The notes under the pieces are model-generated. The model worked only from the letters and a program-made list of their open reading frames with translations. It was not told the origin of the DNA and did no database searches. Shown here piece after piece: positions 1 to 9,679 of a stretch of DNA of 64,000 nt (within the stretch, counting starts at the first letter, position 1; every line of letters starts with the position of its first letter). The DNA is from Leisingera daeponensis. Lineage in GTDB: Bacteria > Pseudomonadota > Alphaproteobacteria > Rhodobacterales > Rhodobacteraceae. The stretch is from the NCBI RefSeq assembly GCF_019801465.1, contig NZ_JAHVJA010000006.1, positions 124,001 to 188,000 of the forward strand, in the 5' to 3' direction. Made by a program: the position numbers and the translations under genes.

Positions 1-453
1 GAGGAGCGCACCACCGAGGGCGGGCTGGAAGTGGCGCGCGAGGAGAACCGCCTGGCCCATTTCATCGCGCCGCTGCGGGATTCGGGCTGCCGGGTGTCGA
101 TCTTCATCGCCGCCGACAGGAAGCAAATCGACGCCGCCCACCGTATCGGAGCCGAGGTGATCGAGCTGCATACCGGTGCCTATTGCGATTATCACGCTGA
201 GGGCAAGTTTGCGGAGCGCGACCGCGAGCTGGAGGCGCTGCGGGAAATGTCCGCCTATGCCCATACATTGGGGCTGGAGGTGCATGCGGGCCACGGCCTG
301 ACCTATGACACCGTGCAGCCGGTCGCGGCCTTCCCGGAGGTGAAGGAGCTCAACATCGGTCATTTCCTGATCGGGGAGGCGATCTTCCGCGGCCTGACCC
401 CTGCAGTGCACGAAATGCGCCGCCTGATGGACGCGGCACGGGGGCACGAGTGA
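1..453 (+). CDS. pdxJ: Pyridoxine 5'-phosphate synthase PdxJ, C-terminal part (5' truncated by window edge)
   Basis: The reading frame is open from base 1 and begins inside the protein (residues [18 protein letters not shown]), so the true start lies upstream of the window. PdxJ condenses 1-deoxy-D-xylulose 5-phosphate with 3-amino-2-oxopropyl phosphate in the DXP-dependent vitamin B6 pathway, in the cytosol. The C-terminal family signature [15 protein letters not shown] is present, as are HTGAYCDY and [11 protein letters not shown], which line the phosphate and active site of the TIM barrel. The pdxJ-acpS order is common in proteobacteria. The stop overlaps the next start by one base (TGATG), which suggests translational coupling. 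Confidence 0.95.
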   Translation, partial: EERTTEGGLEVAREENRLAHFIAPLRDSGCRVSIFIAADRKQIDAAHRIGAEVIELHTGAYCDYHAEGKFAERDRELEALREMSAYAHTLGLEVHAGHGLTYDTVQPVAAFPEVKELNIGHFLIGEAIFRGLTPAVHEMRRLMDAARGHE

Positions 454-872
454 TGCAGGTCAATCTGATCCGGTACGCTCTCTGGTGGATGGGTGCCTCC
501 GTCGCAATGCTGTTGGCTGGTCTCCTGCTGGCGCAGTTCGGTCTGGGCATGCCGGCCGGTCTCGCCACGGTGCTGCCGCCAATGGTCGCATCTGTTGCGG
601 AAGGCATGCGGATTGCCCAAGTTACCCGCGCGCCCTTGCCCGGCAGGGACGCCTGGACATGTGCAGCGGCCATGACCGGGGTGGTGGCGGTGCTGACCGT
701 CATCCAGCTGCCGTTTTACTGGAACAGCCCGATGGTGATCGAAGCGCGGCAGACAATTCCCTTTGTCTACCTCGCCGGGATTTTCCTTCTGCTGCTGTCG
801 GTCATCCTCATGGTCAACCGGCTGTTTCTCGGCCATGGCATCAAACTGGGGCTGAAGCGGCTGGAAGAATGA
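453..872 (+). CDS. Small integral membrane protein (ABZJ_00895-like)
   Basis: A 139-residue protein starting at the ATG that overlaps the pdxJ stop. An in-frame GTG one codon earlier is possible but less likely. It has about four hydrophobic segments: residues 5-25, 28-45, 70-90 and 105-130 (for example [19 protein letters not shown]). No catalytic motif is visible. The composition and pattern resemble the ABZJ_00895 family of four-helix membrane proteins of unknown function; this is a recollection from sequence, not a search result. It overlaps acpS by four bases (ATGA), so it is probably co-translated in a pdxJ-acpS-lepB-rnc operon. Function is unknown. Confidence 0.75.
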   Translation: MQVNLIRYALWWMGASVAMLLAGLLLAQFGLGMPAGLATVLPPMVASVAEGMRIAQVTRAPLPGRDAWTCAAAMTGVVAVLTVIQLPFYWNSPMVIEARQTIPFVYLAGIFLLLLSVILMVNRLFLGHGIKLGLKRLEE

Positions 873-1300
873 TCCTGGGCATCGGAACCGATCTCGCCAA
901 TATCGAGCGAATCCAGCGCACGCTGGACCGCTTCGGCGACCGCTTCCGCAACCGGGTGTTCACCGAGGTGGAGCAGCGCAAGGCCGAACACCGCCGTGAT
1001 GCGGCCGGCACCTATGCCAAGCGCTGGGCCGCCAAGGAAGCCTGCTCCAAGGCGCTGGGCACCGGCCTGCGCATGGGCATCGCCTGGAAGGACATGGCGG
1101 TTTCCAACCTGCGCACCGGCCAGCCGGTGATGCATGTGACCGGCTGGGCCGCCGAGCGGCTGCGCAAGATGACCCCGCCCGGACACGAAGCGGTGATTCA
1201 TGTCACTCTCACCGACGACCACCCCTGGGCGCAGGCCTTTGTGCTGATCGAGGCGCGTCCCGTGGCGGCGAACCCGGCGGATTTACCCGCCGGAACTTGA
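869..1300 (+). CDS. acpS: Holo-[acyl-carrier-protein] synthase
   Basis: A 143-residue 4'-phosphopantetheinyl transferase of the AcpS type, which moves phosphopantetheine from CoA to the serine of apo-ACP and so activates fatty-acid synthesis. The start [15 protein letters not shown] carries the metal-binding Asp of the G-x-D motif. The second signature, [17 protein letters not shown], carries the Glu and Lys of the W-x-x-K-E-A motif. It is slightly longer than the usual ~125 residues because of a Pro/Ala-rich tail. The ATG overlaps the preceding stop (ATGA), and lepB follows after a 58-base gap. The pdxJ-acpS-lepB-rnc-era-recO order is a classic proteobacterial arrangement. Confidence 0.95.
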   Translation: MILGIGTDLANIERIQRTLDRFGDRFRNRVFTEVEQRKAEHRRDAAGTYAKRWAAKEACSKALGTGLRMGIAWKDMAVSNLRTGQPVMHVTGWAAERLRKMTPPGHEAVIHVTLTDDHPWAQAFVLIEARPVAANPADLPAGT

Positions 1301-1358
1301 CTTGCCCCCTTCAGGCCCGCATGTAGCCCCGGACCCTGTTTCCAAACCGGAGAGCCTG

Positions 1359-2195
1359 ATGACGGCCAAAGCAAAGACCAGCAGTTCGATCATCGAGACG
1401 ATCAAGACGGTCGTCTACGCGCTGCTGATCGCCGGTGTCTTCCGCACCCTGTTCTTCCAGCCCTTCTGGATTCCGTCCGGATCGATGAAAGAGACCCTGC
1501 TGATCGGGGATTTCCTGTTCGTGAACAAGATGGCCTACGGCTATTCCTATGCGTCCTGCCCCAGCATCCGCTTCCCGGCGATCGGCGTGAACATCGACGC
1601 CAAGAAGATCTGCGGCTTTCTGGACGGCGACAACACCCGTCTGATCGGCAGCGAGCCTGAGCGCGGCGACGTGGCGGTGTTCCGCCACCCCGTGAACGGC
1701 AGTGACTTTATCAAGCGTCTGGTCGGCCTGCCGGGCGACAAGATCCAGATGAAGAACGGCGTGCTGTTCATCAACGGTGAGCCGGTCAAGCTGCAGGACG
1801 CGGGCGAGTTCGAGGAAGTGATGGAACGCCAGGGGCCGCAAGGCTCCATGCCGCGCTGCGAGAACGCGCCGGTGGGCCAAGGGGCCATCTGCAAGAAGTC
1901 GCGCCAGATTGAAACCCTGCCGGGCGGCACCGAGCACGTTGTGCTCAACATCACCAATCAGGGCGTCGACCACACCCGCGTCTACCATGTGCCCGAAGGC
2001 CACTACTTCTTCATGGGCGACAACCGCGACAACTCCTCGGACAGCCGCCTGCCGCAGACCGCAGGCGGGGTTGGTTTCGTGCCGTATGAAAACCTGATCG
2101 GCCGCGCCGACCGGATCATGTTCTCCTCCGCCGGGCGCTCCATGCTCTATTTCTGGACCTGGCGCGGCGACCGTTTCTTCAAGGGGATCCAGTGA
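1359..2195 (+). CDS. lepB: Signal peptidase I
   Basis: A 278-residue type I leader peptidase that cleaves Sec and Tat signal peptides at the periplasmic face of the inner membrane. One N-terminal membrane segment (about residues 10-32, [14 protein letters not shown]) is followed by the catalytic serine in [15 protein letters not shown] and the general-base lysine in [12 protein letters not shown]. The C-terminal [11 protein letters not shown] motif is also typical. The ATG at 1359 was preferred over an in-frame TTG at 1302 because the protein then begins shortly before the membrane anchor. The stop overlaps the GTG start of rnc, so the two are coupled. Confidence 0.96.
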   Translation: MTAKAKTSSSIIETIKTVVYALLIAGVFRTLFFQPFWIPSGSMKETLLIGDFLFVNKMAYGYSYASCPSIRFPAIGVNIDAKKICGFLDGDNTRLIGSEPERGDVAVFRHPVNGSDFIKRLVGLPGDKIQMKNGVLFINGEPVKLQDAGEFEEVMERQGPQGSMPRCENAPVGQGAICKKSRQIETLPGGTEHVVLNITNQGVDHTRVYHVPEGHYFFMGDNRDNSSDSRLPQTAGGVGFVPYENLIGRADRIMFSSAGRSMLYFWTWRGDRFFKGIQ

Positions 2196-2869
2196 AGCTG
2201 TCAAAGGAATTGCGCGCGTTCGAGGAACGGATCGGGCATAGATTCGCCCGCCCCGACCTGCTGCAGCGCGCCGTGACCCATGCCTCCGTGTCGTCCTCCA
2301 CGCGCAAGGATAACCAGCGGCTGGAGTTCCTGGGCGACCGGGTGCTGGGGCTGGTGATGGCCACCGCGCTGCTGGAGCATGACAAGACCGCCACCGAGGG
2401 CCAGCTGGCGCCGCGTTTCAACGCGCTGGTGCGCAAGGAGGCCTGCGCCGATGTCGCCAAGGAGATTGACCTCGGCGCGGTGCTGAAGCTGGGCCGTTCC
2501 GAAATGATGTCGGGCGGCCGCCGCAAGCAGGCGCTTCTCGGCGACGCGATGGAAGCGGTGATTGCGGCCGTCTACAAGGACGCGGGCTTTGACGCCGCGG
2601 CGGATGTGATCCTGCGCCTGTGGGGCAGCCGTATCCACCAGGTGGAAACCGACGCGCGCGACGCCAAGACCTCCCTGCAGGAATGGGCGCAGGCCCGCGG
2701 GCAGAAACCGCCGTCCTATGTCGAGGTCTCCCGCAGCGGTCCGGACCACGCGCCGGTCTTCACCATCGCCGCGCGGCTGCAGGACGGCTCCGAGGCGCAG
2801 GCCACCGCAGGCTCCAAGCGACAGGCCGAACAGGCCGCCGCCAAGGCGCTGCTGGAACAGCTCGGCTGA
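2192..2869 (+). CDS. rnc: Ribonuclease III
   Basis: A 225-residue double-strand-specific endoribonuclease that processes rRNA precursors and structured mRNAs. The signature [16 protein letters not shown] lies near residues 40-55; the canonical form has S instead of R after GD. The second acidic cluster, [14 protein letters not shown], supplies the metal-binding Asp and Glu. The C-terminal ~70 residues ([15 protein letters not shown] onward) are a double-stranded-RNA-binding domain. It starts with GTG overlapping the lepB stop (GTGA). In most relatives era follows directly; here a decayed gene on the opposite strand separates them. Confidence 0.96.
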   Translation: MKLSKELRAFEERIGHRFARPDLLQRAVTHASVSSSTRKDNQRLEFLGDRVLGLVMATALLEHDKTATEGQLAPRFNALVRKEACADVAKEIDLGAVLKLGRSEMMSGGRRKQALLGDAMEAVIAAVYKDAGFDAAADVILRLWGSRIHQVETDARDAKTSLQEWAQARGQKPPSYVEVSRSGPDHAPVFTIAARLQDGSEAQATAGSKRQAEQAAAKALLEQLG

Positions 2870-2873
2870 CCCG

Positions 2874-4183
2874 TCAGACCACCCGGATAAAACCGGCAAG
2901 CCCGGTCTTCTGGTGCTCGATCACATGGCAGTGGACCGCTCAGTCGCCCAGGTTGTCAGCGACCAGGGCAATCTCGGCCACCTCATCCTTCAAAAGCAGC
3001 ATGGTATCCGTCACCAGCGGCGGCAGCTTGCGCAGGTTGGAGCGGATCGGAACAAATGCCAGCCCGTGCAGGTGGATCGGATGCAGGTTCGGCGTTTCAT
3101 TCCTGAGCCGCAGCACATTGCTCTTGCCGCGCTCCAGCGTGACCAGCGGCCCAGTGCCGCTGGCCGCGTCGCCCGCCCTCAGGGGTCCAGCCCAAGACGA
3201 AGTCATGCACCTCGGCGTTTGCCAAATCAGGCCGGGAAACCGGATTAGTAGGCAGCGGCTTCAGCTCCCGCAAATCCCGCGCCAAGTCCGCCCCAACGGA
3301 GCGCAGTGGTTCCATTGTGCGGGTTGGCTGGCCCGGAAGCTCTGCCAGCAGATCCGCTGTTTGCTCCTCGCCCGCAGGCATCCGCACCGCGAAATCCACC
3401 CTCTGGCCGGGGCCCACCAGCAAAGGCACCCCAGCGGAGAGCAGGGGCAGCTCCAACTCCACCGGATGCCCGTCCCAGGCAATGATCCGCGCCTGATCCG
3501 TACTCAGGTGCAGCTTGTAGATCCGCGAGGTGTCGGTGTTCACCATCCGCAGCCGAAACAAGCCGCCCGCAGGGGGATCATAAACCGGCGCCTGCAGCCA
3601 GTTCGCGGTCAGCACATTGCAATGCGTTCCGCCGAGGGCCGCGCTCCGCGCGGTATATTAGGGCAGGAAGGTGCCGTCATCATTCAGCCGGAAATCCCGC
3701 AAGTTGACCGCCTGGTCGCCGTCGAACCCTGGATTCTCCGCCTCCCGGATCACCATCACCCCGGTCAGCTCATGCACCATCTGCGCCATGGTCATGCAGT
3801 GCGGGTGATACCAAAAGGTGCCGGCATCCGGAGGGGGAACGTGTAGTCAAAGCTTTCGCCGCCTGCGATCGGCATCTGGGTCAGATAGGGTACCCCGTCC
3901 ATCGCATTGGCAATCCGCAGCCCGTGCCAATGCATCGCGGTATAATCTTCGGTGCCATTCTCTGCCCGCAAGTGCATGGGCTTGCCCTGAGTGCCCAACA
4001 GAACCGGCGGCAGCGCATCCGGCGACAGGCTCACCAGCCCCGGGTCGGAGTGTCACGAAAGGCAAAGCTGGCAGGCTGAATGGTCAACCGCTGCGCCCGG
4101 GCGGCACTTGCCGAGCCCCAGCCGCCTGCGCCAAGCGCCCCGGCAGATGCAGCAGTTCCCAGCAGAATATCACGGCGGTTCAT
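2874..4183 (-). pseudogene. Multicopper oxidase, decayed (several frameshifts and stops)
   Basis: Read on the minus strand from the ATG at 4183, the gene starts with a Tat-like signal peptide (MNRRDILLGTAASAGALGAG). It then matches a periplasmic multicopper oxidase of about 435 residues: MHWHGLR, a shifted FWYHPHC, HPIHLHGLAF and the C-terminal HCHVIEHQKTGLAGF copper ligands. It cannot be translated whole. Frame changes occur near 4045, 3826 and 3180, there is an in-frame TAA at 3658-3660, and a TGA at 2940-2942 replaces the Trp expected before AVHCHV. All four copper-site blocks are still readable, so the decay is recent. It ends four bases from the rnc stop, convergently. Confidence 0.88.
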
Positions 4184-4384
4184 CAGGCATGCCTCCTGTT
4201 GTGCTCTCAAAGAAAGGCCTGGCTGTCAGATTGGCTCGGCGCCGCGGTTCTTGCACCGGGTCTGCCACAGGTCGTTGACATAGGGCAAGCTTGCGGAATG
4301 GTGGCACATGCCCGAAAAAAACGCCTCTGGCCCCTGTGGGTAAATTCCTGTAGAGGCACTGATCTGCAAACAGGACCAGTTGAG

Positions 4385-5290
4385 ATGACAACACGCGCCG
4401 GATTCGTTGCCCTGATCGGAGAGCCCAACGCGGGCAAATCGACCCTTCTGAACCGCATGGTCGGGGCCAAGGTCTCGATCGTGACCCACAAGGTGCAGAC
4501 CACCCGCGCCCGCATCCGCGGCGTGGCGATGGAGGGCGACGCGCAGCTGGTGTTTGTTGACACCCCCGGCCTGTTCAAGCCCCGCCGCCGCCTGGACCGG
4601 GCGATGGTGGCCGCCGCCTGGGGCGGCGCTGCCGACGCTGATGTTGTCGTGCTGATGGTCGAGGCCCACCGCGGCATCACCGAAGGTGTCGAGACCATCC
4701 TGGAAGGTCTGGCGGAAATCGGCGAGGGCCGCACCGTGGCGCTCGCGATCAACAAGATCGACAAGGTGCCGGCCGAGAAACTGCTGGGCCTCACCCAGGA
4801 CTTGAACAGCCGCTACACATTTGCCGAAACCTTCATGATCTCGGCAGAGCGCGGCCATGGCGTCGACGACCTGCGCCAGTGGCTGGCGGGCAAGCTGCCG
4901 GAAAGCCCCTGGCTCTACCCCGAGGACCAGATCGCCGATCTGCCGATGCGGATGATCGCGGCGGAAATGACCCGCGAAAAGCTGACCCTGCGCCTGCACC
5001 AGGAGCTGCCCTACCAGCTGACCGTCGAGACCGAGAAATGGGAAGAGCGCAAGGACGGCTCCGCCCGGGTCGACCAGATCATCTACGTGGTCCGCGACGG
5101 CCATAAGGGCATCGTTCTGGGCAAGCGCGGCGAGACCATCAAGTCCGTCTCCCAGGCCGCGCGCACCGAGCTGGAGGAATTCCTGGGCCGCAAGGTGCAC
5201 CTTTTCCTGCAGGTGAAGGTGCGCCCGAACTGGCTGGAAGAGGCCGAGCGCTACTCGGAAATGGGCCTCGACTTCAAGGACGGCAACTGA
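4385..5290 (+). CDS. era: GTPase Era
   Basis: A 301-residue Ras-like GTPase that binds the 3' end of 16S rRNA and assists 30S maturation. The G1 P-loop GEPNAGKST is near residues 12-20, G3 is DTPGLF and G4 is NKIDK. The C-terminal KH domain carries GKRGETIKSVSQAAR. The ATG at 4385 gives the standard N-terminus (MTTRAGFVALIGEPN); the frame is open further upstream but without coding character. About 200 non-coding bases lie between it and the start of the divergent pseudogene, so era now needs its own promoter rather than read-through from rnc. Confidence 0.97.
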   Translation: MTTRAGFVALIGEPNAGKSTLLNRMVGAKVSIVTHKVQTTRARIRGVAMEGDAQLVFVDTPGLFKPRRRLDRAMVAAAWGGAADADVVVLMVEAHRGITEGVETILEGLAEIGEGRTVALAINKIDKVPAEKLLGLTQDLNSRYTFAETFMISAERGHGVDDLRQWLAGKLPESPWLYPEDQIADLPMRMIAAEMTREKLTLRLHQELPYQLTVETEKWEERKDGSARVDQIIYVVRDGHKGIVLGKRGETIKSVSQAARTELEEFLGRKVHLFLQVKVRPNWLEEAERYSEMGLDFKDGN

Positions 5291-5378
5291 AGAGCCCCAT
5301 GCTGTTCACTTTTGTGAAAATACTCCCGCCGGAGGCTCCGGCACTAACAGCAGGCGCTGTTACAGGCAGGGGCGCGGC

Positions 5379-5708
5379 ATGACCCGCCTCACCGCCCGGT
5401 TCTGGATCGACGCCTACCTGGCCCGCCTGCGGTTTCAGGACATCCCGGCCTTCATCACTTCTCATGGCGATGACACCGCGGGCGCGGTGCTTGTGAAGCT
5501 CAACTCGCTTGACGGCAAGGCCCGCGCCTTTCACCGCACCTATGACCTGATGAGCGGCGCCCGCAAATGGGATGAGCTGGCCGCCGGGGCCGAGGCCGAG
5601 GTCGATGCCTTCATCCGCCGCCAGCGCGACTTCGACCCGGATCTCTGGGTGATCGAGGTCGAAGACCGGCAGGGACGCCATCTGCTGGACGAACCCGGCC
5701 TGGAATGA
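5379..5708 (+). CDS. DUF1491 family protein
   Basis: A 109-residue protein with no signal peptide or membrane segment. It has the pattern of the alphaproteobacterial DUF1491 family (LTARFWIDAYLARLR at the start, then a block around VLVKLNSLDGKARAF and a C-terminal DFDPDLWVIEVED). Members are recurrently found between era and recO, as here. No catalytic residues are evident and its biochemical role is unknown. It starts at an ATG 88 bases after era, and recO follows after 69 bases, so it is probably co-transcribed with both. Confidence 0.85.
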   Translation: MTRLTARFWIDAYLARLRFQDIPAFITSHGDDTAGAVLVKLNSLDGKARAFHRTYDLMSGARKWDELAAGAEAEVDAFIRRQRDFDPDLWVIEVEDRQGRHLLDEPGLE

Positions 5709-5777
5709 CCCTGCCGCTTGCAGCCCGTCCTGCAATGCGCTCTGGTGGGGCGGACCGCAGGACAGGGAGGCCCGCCA

Positions 5778-6503
5778 TTGGAATGGCGTGATCAGGGCAT
5801 ATTGCTTTCAGTGCGCCGCCACGGCGAAAGCTCGGCTATCATCGATGTCTTCACCGAAGAGCACGGCCGCCACGCGGGTGTGGTGCGCGGCGGGGCCGGC
5901 CGCCGGATGGCGCCCGTCCTGCAGCCCGGCGCACAGCTGGACGTGACCTGGCGGGCGCGGCTGGAGGACCACCTCGGCAGCTACCAGGCCGAACCGCTGC
6001 GCAGCCGGGCCGCCGCAGCGCTCTCCGGGCGGCTGGCGCTGGCAGGGCTCAATACGGTTACGGCGCTGCTGTCCTTCTGCCTGCCCGAGCGCGAGCCGCA
6101 TCCGGACCTTTACACCCGTAGCGAGCGGCTGCTGGACCTGCTGGGCAACGAAGAGCTTTGGCCGCTCGCCTACCTGCGCTGGGAACTGGCGCTGTTGGAG
6201 GAGATGGGCTTTGGTCTCGACCTCTCCGCCTGTGCCGTGACCGGCAGCCGTTTCGCGCTGGCATATGTATCGCCGAAAACGGGCCGGGCTGTTTCACGTG
6301 AAGGGGCCGGGGACTGGGCGGAGCGCCTCCTGCCGCTGCCGCCGGTGATGCTGGGGCAGGGTGATGCGGGGGACGCAGAAATCGTGCAGGCCCTGTGCAC
6401 AACCGGTTATTTCCTGGAGGCGCATCTGGCGCCATCGCTGGGCAACCACCCGCCGCCGGAGGCGCGGGGGCGGCTGCTGGATCTGCTCAGCCGCCGCCTT
6501 TGA
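5778..6503 (+). CDS. recO: DNA repair protein RecO
   Basis: A 241-residue recombination mediator that helps RecR load RecA on SSB-coated single-stranded DNA. The N-terminal OB-fold begins [17 protein letters not shown] and continues through a Gly/Arg-rich loop ([16 protein letters not shown]). A helical domain follows ([31 protein letters not shown]). The likely start is the TTG at 5778, because homologues begin with M-E-W-x-D-x-G; the frame is open 60 bases further up. The final 17 bases overlap the end of the convergent META-domain gene. Confidence 0.93.
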   Translation: MEWRDQGILLSVRRHGESSAIIDVFTEEHGRHAGVVRGGAGRRMAPVLQPGAQLDVTWRARLEDHLGSYQAEPLRSRAAAALSGRLALAGLNTVTALLSFCLPEREPHPDLYTRSERLLDLLGNEELWPLAYLRWELALLEEMGFGLDLSACAVTGSRFALAYVSPKTGRAVSREGAGDWAERLLPLPPVMLGQGDAGDAEIVQALCTTGYFLEAHLAPSLGNHPPPEARGRLLDLLSRRL

Positions 6504-6879
6504 ACAGCATCTCGCGGCCCGCTTCGTTGCTCAGGATCAGCACATCGCCTGAGACTTCGGCCAGCGTCATCTCCTGCAGTGCCTTCAGGAATGCGTCCTC
6601 AGCCTCCAGTTCCGGGCAGGCCATGCGCGTCACCGCCAGCGGCCCGGTTTCAAACCAGGGATAGGGCGCGGTCTGGCGGCCCAGGAAATTGTTGCAAGGT
6701 CCCCGCCCGGCGATCTTGCCCGGCTCCGGAAAGGTCAGGGTGGCAGCGGCGGCAAAGGCAGCACCGTCAATGCTCTGCAACTTCCACTCCTTGCCCGCGG
6801 CGCCGTAGGCCGACAGGCTCTCATCCCCGGTGCAGGCGGTTGGCAGCAGCAGGGAGGTGATCAGGGCAGCACGCAGCAT
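6487..6879 (-). CDS. META-domain lipoprotein (HslJ-like)
   Basis: A 130-residue protein with a lipoprotein signal ([16 protein letters not shown]; the Cys is the lipidation site), followed by a META/HslJ-type domain: [10 protein letters not shown], the [10 protein letters not shown] core and the closing [25 protein letters not shown] domains occur in heat-induced or outer-membrane lipoproteins such as E. coli HslJ, linked to novobiocin tolerance; the role here is not known. The ATG at 6879 was chosen over a TTG one codon upstream. The 3' end overlaps recO by 17 bases tail-to-tail. Confidence 0.82.
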   Translation of the reverse strand: MLRAALITSLLLPTACTGDESLSAYGAAGKEWKLQSIDGAAFAAAATLTFPEPGKIAGRGPCNNFLGRQTAPYPWFETGPLAVTRMACPELEAEDAFLKALQEMTLAEVSGDVLILSNEAGREMLFKGGG

Positions 6880-6988
6880 CAAGACCTCCGGTGGCAGGTT
6901 CTAATTCCAAACTGAAGGGGTGCAGCGGTCAGCGCAAGGCCGCAGGCGCAAGCGGGCGGGAGAACCGCGCGTTCGGCCCGGGGCTCCC

Positions 6989-7672
6989 TCAGTTCGTGCG
7001 GATAATCTCGGCCACCTTGCGGCCGATTTCGCTGCTGGCCTTGACGGACGGGTGGATCATGTCCAGCGCGTGGTAGGACCGGTCGCCGTAGGGCACCATG
7101 TCCTTGTTCGACAGGAAGAAGATGCCCTCATCCATATCTGCCAGCCGGTCGATGCGGGCTTCCAGCTCATTGCCCTCGTCACGGCAGTGCTCGATCATCG
7201 ATCCCACGCCCGGGCTGCGCAGATAACCGACATAGATCACCCGGGCACCGGTCGCGCGCAGCTCCGCCAGCATGCCGGGAATGGCGCCAGTGCGCCCGTC
7301 AGAGGAGATCAGCCTGTCCATCTTGCGGTTGCAGGCGAAGCAGCCGCAGCCCAGCCACAGGTCATTGCCACCGCCGTTGACGATCACCCAGTCCCATTTG
7401 CCGGGGGTGTACTGTTTGCGGATGTTCATCCCTGCGGCACCGGAAATGGGCAGCTTATAGATGATCCGCGCGGCGGAAACCGAGCGGTCCACCACCGGTT
7501 CCTGCAACTCCCGCGCCACCGTGTCCGATATCGATTTGCCCGCCAGGCTGTGCCAGGCCAGAAGTGAATCCCCCATCGCCAGAATGCGCGGGGATTGACC
7601 TGCAGGCACGGTGTCGCCGCAGGCGGAAAGCAATAGCAGGGCGGGCAGAAGAAGGCAGCGGAATAATGTCAT
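6989..7672 (-). CDS. SGNH/GDSL hydrolase-family lipoprotein
   Basis: A 227-residue exported protein. The signal ends in a lipobox (LLLLSACGD, Cys near residue 18), so it is probably anchored in the outer or inner membrane facing the periplasm. The block I GDSL-type motif is AMGDSLLAW (nucleophile Ser), the GGGND block III supplies the oxyanion Asn, and a late D-x-x-H (ALDMIHPS) gives the Asp-His pair. These make it an SGNH esterase, substrate unknown. The frame runs upstream to 7930 without a stop, but the signal peptide fixes the start at 7672. It is a single gene. Confidence 0.85.
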   Translation of the reverse strand: MTLFRCLLLPALLLLSACGDTVPAGQSPRILAMGDSLLAWHSLAGKSISDTVARELQEPVVDRSVSAARIIYKLPISGAAGMNIRKQYTPGKWDWVIVNGGGNDLWLGCGCFACNRKMDRLISSDGRTGAIPGMLAELRATGARVIYVGYLRSPGVGSMIEHCRDEGNELEARIDRLADMDEGIFFLSNKDMVPYGDRSYHALDMIHPSVKASSEIGRKVAEIIRTN

Positions 7673-7782
7673 GCCCCTTGTTAACCACGAATCGTTAAGG
7701 ATCGAATAACCTGGATTGGAAACAGACTTATTCCGCGCCGTGGTTGCAGTCCGGCCGCAGAGCCCGCAGTGCGCAGCCGCAC

Positions 7783-7808
7783 AAAAAAGCCCGGCGCGAA
7801 CGCCGGGC
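7783..7808 (-). terminator. Rho-independent terminator of the acyl-CoA dehydrogenase gene
   Basis: An eight-pair GC stem (GCCCGGCG at 7789-7796 with its complement at 7801-7808, loop CGAA). On the minus strand it is followed by six T residues (7788-7783). It sits about 40 bases beyond the stop at 7849. Confidence 0.85.
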
Positions 7809-7848
7809 AAGGAGGGGATTGCTCCCCTGCGGTGGTAACTGGCGGGGC

Positions 7849-9534
7849 TCAGCCCAGCAGTCGGCGGGCGATGACCTGCGCCTGGATTTCCGCGGCACCC
7901 TCGAAGATGTTGAGGATGCGGGCGTCGCACAGCACGCGGGAGATCTTGTACTCCATCGCAAAGCCGTTGCCGCCGTGGATCTGCAAGCCATTGTCGGCCG
8001 CCGCCCAGGCAACCCGCGCGCCCAGGAGCTTGGCCATGCCGGCCTCCAGGTCGCAGCGGTGGCCGTGGTCCTTTTCCCAGGCCGAAAAATAAGTCAGCTG
8101 GCGGGCGATCATGATCTCCACCGCCATCATCGCCAGTTTGCCGGACACCCGCGGGAAGTTGATCAGCGATTTGCCGAACTGCTTGCGCTCCTGCGCGTAC
8201 TGCATGGCGATGTCCAGCGCCGACTGGGCCACGCCGATGGCGCGGGCCGCGGTCTGGATGCGGGCCGATTCAAAGGTCTCCATCAGCTGCTTGAAGCCCT
8301 TGTTCTCCTCGCCGCCCAGCAGGTTCTCCTGTTTCACATGGAAATTGTCGAAGCCCAGCTCGTATTCCTTCATGCCGCGGTAGCCCAGCACCTCGATCTC
8401 GCCGCCGGTCATTCCGGGGGTGGGGAAAGGGGCTTCGTCGGTACCTGGGGTCTTCTCCGCCAGGAACATCGACAATCCGCGGTGGTCGGTGGTGTCCGGA
8501 TCGGTGCGCGCCAGCAGGGTCATCACATGGGTGCGGGCGGCGTGGGTGATCCAGGTCTTGTTGCCGGTGATTTTGTAATCGCCGTTCTCGTCCTTCACCG
8601 CACGGGTGCGCAGGGAGCCGAGGTCGGAGCCGGTGTTCGGCTCGGTGAACACGGCCGTCGGCAGTATCTCCGCGCTGGACAGCTTCGGCAGCCAGTTGGC
8701 CTTCTGCTCCTCTGTGCCGCCGCACAGGATCAGCTCCGCCGCAATCTCGGACCGGGTGCCCAGCGAGCCGACACCGATATAGCCGCGCGACAGTTCTTCG
8801 GAAACCACCACCATGGAGGCCTTCGAGAGGCCGAAGCCGCCGTATTCCTCCGGGATGGTCAGGCCGAAGACGCCCATCTCCGCCAGTTCCTCGATGACTT
8901 CCATCGGGATCAGTTCATCCCTCAGGTGCCACTCGTGGGCATTCGGCTCGACCTTCTCCACCGCATAGCGGCGGAACTGGTCGCGGATCATTTCCAGCTC
9001 TTCCTCCAGGCCGGAGGCGCCGAACATGGTGGAACCGGCCTGTTCCTCCATCAGCTCCACCAGACGGGAGCGGGCGGCCTGGCTGTTGCCCTGCTCGCAG
9101 AGCGTCATCACTGCAGGCACCATCAAAGCACGCTGGGCGTCCTGGCTCAGGCCCAGATCCTGCAGGCGGATGATTTCGCCCTGGTTCATCTGGATGCCGC
9201 CGTAGACCTGCCACAGGTATTCGCCAAAGCCGATCTGGTGGATCAGCTGCTCCATCTCGCCGAACTTGCCCTCAGCCTGCAGCTTCTCGGCCCATTTCTG
9301 CATCTGGCGCAGCGAGTAAACATAAGTGGCAAGCCAGGACAGACCGTGCGCAGCCACCTGGTTTTCCTCGATCAGCTTGCCGGACACACGGCCGTCGCTG
9401 CTCACCATTTCCTTGACGGAGGCGCGCGCGGCCTCAAGCAGCTGGTCCAGCGGTTCCAGCGCGGCGCCGGTCAGCGCCAGCAAGTCGGGAATGAGAGTCG
9501 GTTTCATATGCAAGTCCTGTCCGTCGTGGGCCAT
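7849..9534 (-). CDS. mcd: (2S)-methylsuccinyl-CoA dehydrogenase (long acyl-CoA dehydrogenase)
   Basis: A 561-residue flavoprotein. The C-terminal ~385 residues are a standard acyl-CoA dehydrogenase: IPEEYGGFGLS, FTEPNTGSDLGSLRTRA, ITHAARTHV, QERKQFGKSLINF, GGNGFAMEY and the catalytic Glu in NIFEGAAEIQAQ. An additional N-terminal helical domain of about 170 residues is typical of methylsuccinyl-CoA dehydrogenase of the ethylmalonyl-CoA pathway, which oxidises methylsuccinyl-CoA to mesaconyl-CoA during acetyl-CoA assimilation. The long N-terminus is the main ground for this assignment over an unspecified dehydrogenase. The likely electron acceptor, ETF, is encoded at 22982-24669. It starts at the ATG at 9534; an ATG at 9504 is a less likely alternative. 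Confidence 0.82.
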   Translation of the reverse strand: MAHDGQDLHMKPTLIPDLLALTGAALEPLDQLLEAARASVKEMVSSDGRVSGKLIEENQVAAHGLSWLATYVYSLRQMQKWAEKLQAEGKFGEMEQLIHQIGFGEYLWQVYGGIQMNQGEIIRLQDLGLSQDAQRALMVPAVMTLCEQGNSQAARSRLVELMEEQAGSTMFGASGLEEELEMIRDQFRRYAVEKVEPNAHEWHLRDELIPMEVIEELAEMGVFGLTIPEEYGGFGLSKASMVVVSEELSRGYIGVGSLGTRSEIAAELILCGGTEEQKANWLPKLSSAEILPTAVFTEPNTGSDLGSLRTRAVKDENGDYKITGNKTWITHAARTHVMTLLARTDPDTTDHRGLSMFLAEKTPGTDEAPFPTPGMTGGEIEVLGYRGMKEYELGFDNFHVKQENLLGGEENKGFKQLMETFESARIQTAARAIGVAQSALDIAMQYAQERKQFGKSLINFPRVSGKLAMMAVEIMIARQLTYFSAWEKDHGHRCDLEAGMAKLLGARVAWAAADNGLQIHGGNGFAMEYKISRVLCDARILNIFEGAAEIQAQVIARRLLG

Positions 9535-9679
9535 GAATCAGATCCTTCTTCGGTCGCCCGGTGGTAAATCATTTTGCAGGCGCAGCGCAACAAAAATACT
9601 CACTGGTGCGTCATTTGGATCAAATCTTGCGTGTTGATTTTGCCCGTGCAGCACGCTGAGGATGTGATAGAGCGGGGGC

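Noticed and set aside
2874-4183. Programmed frameshifting to express the multicopper oxidase
   Set aside because: Five separate lesions, including two in-frame stops, cannot be rescued by programmed frameshifts; no slippery heptamer with pseudoknot was evident.
7744-9567. 607-codon plus-strand frame opposite the acyl-CoA dehydrogenase
   Set aside because: It is the antisense of a clear dehydrogenase with all family motifs, and translates to low-complexity Ala/Gly/Gln/His-rich sequence.
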